6,821 bases of DNA from Alistipes sp. UBA928. Lineage in GTDB: Bacteria > Bacteroidota > Bacteroidia > Bacteroidales > Rikenellaceae. Where the stretch lies: the NCBI GenBank assembly GCA_002293665.1, contig DBDQ01000006.1, forward strand, positions 7,266 to 14,086. The letters run 5' to 3'. Both the position numbers and the translations under genes were made by a program. The notes beneath the pieces were generated by a model, which saw only the letters and a program-made list of their open reading frames with translations, made no database searches and was not told the DNA's origin. Positions 1-5,231 of the stretch are shown one piece after another (positions within the stretch are counted from its first letter, which is position 1; each line of letters opens with the position of its first letter).

Positions 1-383
1 TGTCGGCCAAGCTGCCGGTGTCGAGGCTCCAGCGCGACCTTACCGACTCAACGGTGCTGCGCAACACGGGGGTGCCGCTCGCCCACACGGTGATTGCCTT
101 CCGTTCGATCCTCAAGGGATTGGGCAAACTCGTGATCAACCTCGACGCCATAGACCGTGATCTTGAGGGCAACTGGGCCGTGATCGCCGAAGGTGTGCAG
201 ACCATCCTGCGCCGCGAGATGTACCCCGAGCCCTACGAGGCGCTCAAGGAGCTCACGCGCACGGGCAAGCCGGTTACGCGCGAAGCGATGATGGAGTTCA
301 TCGACGGCCTCAAGGTCGCCGACAGGGTGAAAGAGGAGCTGCGCTCCCTCTCGCCCCGCACCTACACAGGAATGTTTTTTTAA
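1..383 (+). CDS. purB: Adenylosuccinate lyase, C-terminal part (5' end outside the window)
   Basis: This lyase acts twice in purine synthesis: it splits SAICAR to AICAR plus fumarate and adenylosuccinate to AMP plus fumarate, in the cytoplasm. The reading frame is open from the left edge (first full codon at 3) to TAA at 381-383, giving about 126 residues. The segment QRDLTDSTVLRN (translated residues 10-21) is the hallmark of the long, E. coli-type PurB. In that family its Ser and Arg residues contact the AMP phosphate. Further matches are a helix with LKGLGKLVINLDAIDRDLEGNW, an LTR segment before GKPVTREAMMEFIDGL, and a closing SPRTYTG. The internal GTG at 18 is not a start, since family similarity continues upstream of it. 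The catalytic flexible loop and active-site histidines lie off the left edge. The C-terminus ends shortly after the YTG motif, while E. coli PurB runs some residues further. The family is clear; only the missing N-terminus is unknown. Confidence 0.95.
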   Translation, partial: SAKLPVSRLQRDLTDSTVLRNTGVPLAHTVIAFRSILKGLGKLVINLDAIDRDLEGNWAVIAEGVQTILRREMYPEPYEALKELTRTGKPVTREAMMEFIDGLKVADRVKEELRSLSPRTYTGMFF

Positions 384-397
384 GCCGGAGCGCCGGC
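384..397 (+). other. Small GC-rich hairpin just after purB
   Basis: Directly after the purB stop codon, GCCGG (384-388) pairs with CCGGC (393-397) around the four-base loop AGCG. The following bases (AGCGAGTTAATATG) are not a T-run, so it is not a classical intrinsic terminator. It might slow or partly end transcription between purB and the rubredoxin gene, or protect the purB 3' end. A chance pairing in GC-rich DNA is also possible. Confidence 0.25.
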
Positions 398-430
398 AGC
401 GAGTTAATATGTTATCTAAATCATACTGTC

Positions 431-592
431 ATGAAGAAGTTTAAGTGTGATGTATGCGGCTGGGAATACAACCCCGCAATAGGCGATCCCGACAACGGCG
501 TAGTGCCCGGAACCCCTTTCGAGAAAATCTCCGACGACTGGACATGCCCCGTCTGCGGCGCCTCTAAAGAGGATTTCTCGCCCACAGAATAG
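431..592 (+). CDS. Rubredoxin (53 aa)
   Basis: Rubredoxins are small cytoplasmic one-electron carriers holding a single iron bound by four cysteines. The gene runs from ATG at 431 to TAG at 590-592 and encodes 53 residues, the normal rubredoxin length. The two knuckles are visible: CDVCG (Cys6, Cys9) and CPVCG (Cys39, Cys42), with the usual 29 residues between Cys9 and Cys39. Other family marks are GWEYNP at 10-15, GDPDNGV at 18-24, PGTPFE at 26-31 and DDW before the second knuckle. No Shine-Dalgarno sequence precedes the ATG, which is normal for Bacteroidetes. It starts 47 bp after purB on the same strand, so it may be read from purB transcripts; I found no convincing promoter in the gap. 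Its redox partners cannot be told from here. In anaerobes rubredoxins often serve rubrerythrin or related peroxide- and oxygen-scavenging enzymes. The family is nearly certain from the cysteine pattern; the role is open. Confidence 0.96.
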   Translation: MKKFKCDVCGWEYNPAIGDPDNGVVPGTPFEKISDDWTCPVCGASKEDFSPTE

Positions 593-603
593 AGACAGGT
601 GAG

Positions 604-619
604 CCGCGGATTTACGCGG
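604..619. terminator. Possible hairpin at the convergent gene junction
   Basis: CCGCG (604-608) can pair with CGCGG (615-619) around the six-base loop GATTTA. The stop codon of the GH57 gene (612-614, read on the - strand) lies partly in this loop. The site sits where the rubredoxin gene and the glycogen cluster run into each other. A terminator serving one or both directions would be expected about here. On the + strand a short CTTTTTCT follows about ten bases later; on the - strand no U-run follows. This is a weak candidate based on position and a 5-bp stem. Confidence 0.25.
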
Positions 620-1832
620 AGATAGCGGGACTTTTTCTGGCGGCAAGGGCCTTGTCGAGTTCGACGGTGAAGTCGCTCAGCACGTTCATGTAGTTGATGA
701 ATGCCTCGTAGGCCGAGCCGTAGGGGTTGAAGTAGGTGTGGACGTCGCCGTCCGACAGCCACTTTGTAGCCATGTAGTAGAAGTGGTCGGAGTTCTGCAT
801 GAAACTCCACACGAAGTCGAAGTCGGGGTTCTTCAACTCGCGAACCTTGTCTTTCAAAGCATACAGTTTTGAGAACGCTTCATCCTGAAGTTCGTTGCCC
901 AGCCACGCTGTAACGTCACGCTCCTCGTCGGCCCAGCTCATGGCGTGGGGTGAGTGGAGCACTGCAACGGGTTGATGATTCTTTGCCGCCTCGCTCACCG
1001 TGGTGAACTGCAATTCGTTTTTCTTCGCGAGCGCCGCTTTGGGCAGGCGTGCCATGAAGTCGAATATCCCGCTGTCGGCCCACTGGTGTTCGCCGAAGGT
1101 CTCGTAGTCCATAAACAGGTTGATCACCTCGCCGGGGTTGGTGGCGTCGGCCAGCCAGCCTACATACTTCTCAGCTGTAAGCGGCCACTCGTCCCACCCG
1201 CGGTTTGAGAAACGGAAAGCAATGTCGTCGCTCAGCTTGTAGTTTCTCAGCAGCAGCCGCAGTTTTTGGTCGACGGCGCCGGCGTAGACGTAGTTGGGCG
1301 ATTTCCAGCCCAGCACGTGCTTCGCCCCTTCGGCCAGCATGGCGCGGAAGCCCATCGACGCGACCTCGGCACCTATGGCGTCGGAGTAGATAAGCTCGGT
1401 ATTGCGGAACGCCTTGGGTTTCTGCCCGAATTCGGCCTCCATCAGTTTGACATGGCGCTTGACCTCACTGCGGAACTCGTCCATATCGGCCAGCGAGGCG
1501 AGCGAGTGGGAGTATGTCTCGGCCAGAAACTCCACGTGCCCCGTCGCCGCCAGTTTTTTGAAAGAGTCGAGCACTTCGGGCGCATAGGCTTTGAACTGCT
1601 CGATGGCAGGGCCCGAGATCGAGAAAGTGACCTTGAACGCCCCCTTGTTCTCCTCGATCAGTTTCAACATCAGAGCGTTCATGGGAAGATAGCACCTGCG
1701 CGCAACCTTCTGCATGATTGAGCGGTTGGCCGCATCGTCGAGATAGTTGTGGCTCTTGCCCATATCGAAAAAGCGATACTTGCGCAGCCTCATTGGCTGG
1801 TGAACCTGAAAGTAGAAACAGATCGTCTTCAT
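612..1832 (-). CDS. GH57 family glycosidase, alpha-amylase type
   Basis: Family GH57 enzymes are retaining glycosidases that hydrolyse or rearrange alpha-1,4-glucans. The 406-residue product shows the conserved regions in order: HQP at 11-13; GHVEFLAETYSHSL at 98-111; FRNTELIYSD at 142-151, where Glu146 is the expected nucleophile; FMDYETFGEH at 240-249, where Asp242 is the expected acid/base; and MQNSDHFYYM at 345-354. Both catalytic acids are present (codons GAG and GAC checked), which argues for an active enzyme rather than the GH57 'alpha-amylase-like' group, where one or both are replaced. The length fits the short alpha-amylase branch, not the longer branching enzymes or 4-alpha-glucanotransferases of the family. 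There is no signal peptide, so it should act in the cytoplasm on glycogen or maltodextrins. The ATG lies 4 bp after the glycosyltransferase stop, making it the last gene of the cluster. Exact specificity (amylase, transferase or branching) cannot be settled from sequence. Confidence 0.92.
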   Translation of the reverse strand: MKTICFYFQVHQPMRLRKYRFFDMGKSHNYLDDAANRSIMQKVARRCYLPMNALMLKLIEENKGAFKVTFSISGPAIEQFKAYAPEVLDSFKKLAATGHVEFLAETYSHSLASLADMDEFRSEVKRHVKLMEAEFGQKPKAFRNTELIYSDAIGAEVASMGFRAMLAEGAKHVLGWKSPNYVYAGAVDQKLRLLLRNYKLSDDIAFRFSNRGWDEWPLTAEKYVGWLADATNPGEVINLFMDYETFGEHQWADSGIFDFMARLPKAALAKKNELQFTTVSEAAKNHQPVAVLHSPHAMSWADEERDVTAWLGNELQDEAFSKLYALKDKVRELKNPDFDFVWSFMQNSDHFYYMATKWLSDGDVHTYFNPYGSAYEAFINYMNVLSDFTVELDKALAARKSPAISA

Positions 1833-1836
1833 AATA

Positions 1837-3144
1837 TTACACGTTGGTGGTTTGTGAATCTATGGCCGCCTGATAGACCTCTTTGACCTTGGCGGCGGCG
1901 TTGTCCCATTTGAGTCCGGTGACCTCCTCGAGCCCCTTGCTCGAGAACATACTGGCCAGAGCGGGGTATTGCACGAGGGCGTAGATGGCGTCGGCCATCG
2001 CGTCGACGTCCCAGTAGTCGACCTTCACGGCGTACTCCAACACCTCCGCCACACCGCTCTGTTTGGAGATTATCACGGGCACGTTCGACTTCATCGCCTC
2101 GAGGGGCGAGATGCCGAACGGCTCGCTCACCGAGGGCATGACGTAGACGTCGCTCAGCGAGAACATCTTCTGTACGTCGTCGCCCTTAAGGAATCCCGTA
2201 AAGTGGAACCTGTCGGCGATCCCGAGAGCCGCCACGCGCCTCACCACGTGGTTCATCATGTCGCCGCTGCCAGCCATCACGAACCTCACTCCGGGAAGCT
2301 TTTTGAGCACTTTCGCCGCGGCCTCAACAAAGTAGTCGGGGCCCTTTTGATATGTGATGCGGCCGAGGAAGGTCACTATCTTGTCTTCTACCCCCCGTTC
2401 GACCTCTTCGGCCGCCGTGCCGGCGAACCTCACGGCGTTGTGCACCGTCACTACCTTGTCGGCGGGAATGCCGTACTTCTCGATCACAATGTTGCGCGTC
2501 AGGTTGCTCACAGCGATCACCCTGTCGGCCGCCTCCATGCCCGCGCGCTCGATGTCGTACACCGTGCGGTTGATGTTCTCGCCGCTGCGGTCGTATTCCG
2601 TGGCGTGCATGTGCACGACCAAGGGCTTGCCGCTTACGGCTTTGGCAGCGATCCCGGCGTAGTAGGTGAGCCAATCGTGGGCGTGGATCACGTCGAACTG
2701 TCCCTCCATCTCTTTGGCCACTTCGGCCGCCACCATCGCGTACCTCGCCACCTCCTCCAACAGGTTCTCGCCGTAGCGTCCCGAGAAGGCGTAGCGTCCT
2801 GTCCAGATATCGCCCCCTGTCGTTATTTTGCCGGTGCGCTCCCACTCCTCGCGTTTGGCGAAGTACTCTTCGGGCGAGGCGTAGGGGATCATGTTGGAGT
2901 CGATCTCGATGAAGGTCATTTTGTCCCAAATATCCTTGTGGGCCGTGTCGCCGAACCGCGTGACAACGTCGGAGGCGTTCACCACCCTCACGAAGCGCTG
3001 GTCTTCGTCGCCGTAAGCCTTCGGCACCACCATCTTGATATCGACACCATGTTTGGCCAGCCCGCGCGTCAGTCCATACGTCGCCGTACCCAGCCCTCCC
3101 GCAATGTGGGGCGGGAACTCCCATCCGAACATTAGAACCCTCAT
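1837..3144 (-). CDS. GT4/GT5-like glycosyltransferase, probable glycogen synthase type
   Basis: The 435-residue product is a GT-B fold retaining glycosyltransferase, probably using a nucleotide-glucose to extend an alpha-1,4-glucan in the cytoplasm. The N-terminal half opens with MRVLMFGWEFPPHIAGGLGT. The GGLGT at 16-20 corresponds to the glycine-rich donor loop of glycogen/starch synthases (KTGGL in GlgA). HAHDW at 154-158 is also typical of that group. The C-terminal half has GRITYQKGPD at 261-270 (Arg262 and Lys267 are the usual phosphate-contacting pair) and EPFGISPLE at 341-349, the E-x7-E motif (Glu341, Glu349). No signal peptide or membrane segment is visible. Its ATG overlaps the debranching-enzyme stop by 4 bp (ATGA), suggesting coupled translation, and the GH57 gene follows after 4 bp. 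Motifs and neighbours support a glycogen role. However, the protein is shorter than classical GlgA (about 480 aa), so the donor (ADP- or UDP-glucose) and product are inferred. Confidence 0.88.
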   Translation of the reverse strand: MRVLMFGWEFPPHIAGGLGTATYGLTRGLAKHGVDIKMVVPKAYGDEDQRFVRVVNASDVVTRFGDTAHKDIWDKMTFIEIDSNMIPYASPEEYFAKREEWERTGKITTGGDIWTGRYAFSGRYGENLLEEVARYAMVAAEVAKEMEGQFDVIHAHDWLTYYAGIAAKAVSGKPLVVHMHATEYDRSGENINRTVYDIERAGMEAADRVIAVSNLTRNIVIEKYGIPADKVVTVHNAVRFAGTAAEEVERGVEDKIVTFLGRITYQKGPDYFVEAAAKVLKKLPGVRFVMAGSGDMMNHVVRRVAALGIADRFHFTGFLKGDDVQKMFSLSDVYVMPSVSEPFGISPLEAMKSNVPVIISKQSGVAEVLEYAVKVDYWDVDAMADAIYALVQYPALASMFSSKGLEEVTGLKWDNAAAKVKEVYQAAIDSQTTNV

Positions 3145-5159
3145 CGTTTTTTTCTCTTTTCGCTTATCTTCACTTCTTCATCTTTCTGTTCGCGTACAGG
3201 CCGTTGTCGTTCGATCATCTCGTTGATCCTCAACACCGCTCCCACGCTCCATGCCTGCGAGATGGCGCCGCGCTGGGTGTGGGGCGGGTCGCCGTCGTAA
3301 ATCTCGGGGATCGACCCTATGCCGTAGCTGTCTATGTCCTCCTCGAAACCGGCGAGTATCTCTTCGGCGAGCTCAAGGAACTTCGCTCCCTGCACGTCGA
3401 ACCTCGCCTGCACGTAGTGTTCGAGCAGCCAGGGCCACACCGTGCCCTGATGGTAGGCGCGGTCGCGCGTAGGTTGGTCGCCCTCGTAGCGCCCCTCGTA
3501 GAGGGGGTTTTGGGGCGACAAGGTGCGCAGACCTTTGGGCGTGAGCAGGTGGCGCTTGATGGCGCCCAACACGTCGAGTTGTTGCTCCTCACTGAGCATC
3601 TTGTAGCGCAACGAGCAGGCGATCACTTGATTGGGCCTCACGAAGAAGTTGCGTCCGCCCGGCTCCCACAAGGGCCCGCTCTCCTGCTCTCCTTCGTTCA
3701 CATAGTCAGCCAGATAACTCTTTTTGTCCGACCAAAAGTTTTCGATGAATGACGCCTTGATCCTCTCGGGCATCGCGGCCCACTCGTCGACGAACGCCTT
3801 GTTGCGGTGCTTTTTGGCAAGTTCCAAAGTCCAGCACACGGCGTTGTACCACAGCGCGTTGATCTCCACCTGATAGCCGTCGCGCGGGGTTACGGGTACT
3901 CCGTCGACCACGGCGTCCATCCACGTCAGCGCAAGGCCGGGGCCCCCGGCCCACACCAATCCATTTTCGTGAACCGAGATGATACCACCTATACCGCGCT
4001 TGTAGGCATTGAGGATATCTTTCATCTTTGCGCCGTAATCTTTCCAAATACGGTCGGTGCCGATATGCTGTTCGAGTTGTTGCAGAGTCCAAAAGAACCA
4101 CAGCGGTGCGTCAACCGAGTTGTAGGCCTCGCCCATGTTGGGGAAGAGTCCGTCTTTCATCTCGCGCGTCATGGTGTCGACCACGTCGACGCAGCTTTGC
4201 ACATCGCCGCGGGTGAGGGTGATACCCGGCAGGGCGATGAATGTGTCGCGGCCCCAGCGTCCGAACCACGGCCAGCCAGCTATCACCTCGGTGCGATCTT
4301 CCCGCCGCGAGATGAACTGCCGCGCCGAGTGGCGGAGGCACGACAGGAAGTCTTTCTTGTCACTGCGCCGCGCGAGTTCGCCCTCGAATATCTTGTAGAT
4401 CGTCTCACTCGACCACATTTGGTCGAGGGCGGCGGAGAGTATCACGCTCTCGCCCTTTTTGATGTCGATCTCGAAGTAGCCGGGAGTTAGCAGGTCTTCC
4501 TGAAACGGATAGCCGCGCGCCTTCTCTTCGAGGTACTCGAACTTGTAGTACCAGTCGGGAGCCGCCACGAACTCGGTGTTGTCGCTGTCGACCTGCATGT
4601 AGAGCCACGGGAAGTCGTTGTAAAGTCGGCATTTCACCCCGCCCCTCACGGGGTAGGAGTGTCCGTCGGCGAACATGTTGGCCGCGCTCAGCGAGTGTTT
4701 GTTGCGGAAGGCGAGGAAGGGTCTCAGCCGCAGTTTTGTGGCCGAGGTAGCCTCCACGAGGGTGTAGCGGATCAGAAGCTGCGTCTTGGAGTGTATCCAC
4801 AGCAGTTCTTTGCGCAACACTACCCCTCCGACGCGGTAGGTGATCGCCGGAGTGGGGGTGTAGTCGAAGTCGGTGATGTATTTGTGGCCCCGCGGCTCGT
4901 AGGTGCCGGGGAAACGGTGGAGTGCCAGATTGAACGACTGGTCGTGCTGGATCACCGTTTCGTCGAGCGACGAGAGCAACACGTACTCGTTCTCGGTGGC
5001 ATCCTTGGGGCATACCACGAGGCCGTGGTACTTCCTCGTGTTGCAGCAGGTGATGGTGGTCGACATATAACCGCCGCTGCGATCGGTAGCCAACATCTCT
5101 CTGCGGAGCGAATACTCCAGATTCCCGAGACTCTTCTTGTCAAATTTCAATACCGACAT
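3141..5159 (-). CDS. Glycogen debranching enzyme (amylo-alpha-1,6-glucosidase, GH133 type)
   Basis: This enzyme should remove alpha-1,6-linked glucose stubs left after phosphorylase has shortened the outer chains of glycogen. I place the start at the ATG at 5157-5159 (MSVLKFDKK, 672 aa) rather than at an in-frame TTG six bases upstream. The N-terminal third matches the bacterial/archaeal debranching N-domain: GNLEYSLRREMLATDRSGGY near 12-31 and NTRKYHGLVV near 40-49. The C-terminal (alpha/alpha)6 glucosidase domain contains GWPWFGRWGRDTFIALPG at 295-312, NSVDAPLWFFW near 347-357, WMDA near 413, RPNQ near 508, YHQGTVWPWL near 569-578 and SIPEIYDG near 616-623. By comparison with yeast and human debranching enzymes, Asp350 and Glu619 are the likely acid and base; this is inference. 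A charged tail rich in Lys, Glu and Arg ends the protein. No signal peptide is present. It has only the glucosidase half, without the GH13-type transferase domain of eukaryotic enzymes, so a separate enzyme must trim the branches first. The GH57 protein is a candidate. Confidence 0.93.
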   Translation of the reverse strand: MSVLKFDKKSLGNLEYSLRREMLATDRSGGYMSTTITCCNTRKYHGLVVCPKDATENEYVLLSSLDETVIQHDQSFNLALHRFPGTYEPRGHKYITDFDYTPTPAITYRVGGVVLRKELLWIHSKTQLLIRYTLVEATSATKLRLRPFLAFRNKHSLSAANMFADGHSYPVRGGVKCRLYNDFPWLYMQVDSDNTEFVAAPDWYYKFEYLEEKARGYPFQEDLLTPGYFEIDIKKGESVILSAALDQMWSSETIYKIFEGELARRSDKKDFLSCLRHSARQFISRREDRTEVIAGWPWFGRWGRDTFIALPGITLTRGDVQSCVDVVDTMTREMKDGLFPNMGEAYNSVDAPLWFFWTLQQLEQHIGTDRIWKDYGAKMKDILNAYKRGIGGIISVHENGLVWAGGPGLALTWMDAVVDGVPVTPRDGYQVEINALWYNAVCWTLELAKKHRNKAFVDEWAAMPERIKASFIENFWSDKKSYLADYVNEGEQESGPLWEPGGRNFFVRPNQVIACSLRYKMLSEEQQLDVLGAIKRHLLTPKGLRTLSPQNPLYEGRYEGDQPTRDRAYHQGTVWPWLLEHYVQARFDVQGAKFLELAEEILAGFEEDIDSYGIGSIPEIYDGDPPHTQRGAISQAWSVGAVLRINEMIERQRPVREQKDEEVKISEKRKKR

Positions 5160-5182
5160 AATCAAACCGTTAAAGTTCCCCC

Positions 5183-5214
5183 CAAATATAGGAAATAATT
5201 ATCAAATCCCCATT
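5183..5214 (-). promoter_or_regulatory. Bacteroidetes-type promoter candidate for the debranching gene
   Basis: Read on the - strand, TATATTTG (5190-5183) matches the Bacteroidetes -7 consensus TAnnTTTG exactly. Twenty bases upstream is AATG (5214-5211), a two-of-four match to the -33 TTTG, and 20 bp is within the usual 19-21 bp spacing. Initiation would fall in or just after a G-run (5183-5178), about 18-20 bases before the ATG at 5159. The spacer is AT-rich against a GC-rich background. This would give the debranching, glycosyltransferase and GH57 genes their own transcript, besides any read-through from the phosphorylase gene. Confidence 0.55.
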
Positions 5215-5231
5215 ATTCATTACCCATTTTT

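Noticed and set aside
404..420. Possible promoter for rubredoxin (TATGTTAT resembling TAnnTTTG)
   Set aside because: Only half of the TTTG part matches, and nothing like a -33 TTTG lies 19-21 bases upstream.
416..810. Two - strand open frames running across the rubredoxin gene and the end of the GH57 gene
   Set aside because: They overlap the rubredoxin coding sequence in antisense and the GH57 3' end out of frame, and show no protein family features.
2324..3124. A 266-codon - strand frame inside the glycosyltransferase gene
   Set aside because: It is an out-of-frame reading of the same strand giving an Arg/Gly-rich low-complexity product. The overlapping frame carries the conserved motifs.
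1969..3135. A 388-codon open frame on the + strand opposite the glycosyltransferase gene
   Set aside because: It lies wholly antisense to a gene with clear GT-B motifs. Its product is rich in His, Val, Arg and Asp with no recognisable motif, as expected for the mirror of GC-rich codons.
3204..5198. Several long + strand open frames (3204-3752, 3807-4490, 4659-5198) opposite the debranching gene
   Set aside because: They mirror the real frame, have no family resemblance, and have no start context or promoter of their own.
5205..5208. TTTG on the - strand upstream of the -7 box, perhaps a perfect -33 element near 5208-5205
   Set aside because: It is only about 12 bases from the -7 box, too close for a Bacteroidetes promoter. 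The weaker AATG at 20 bases has the right spacing.
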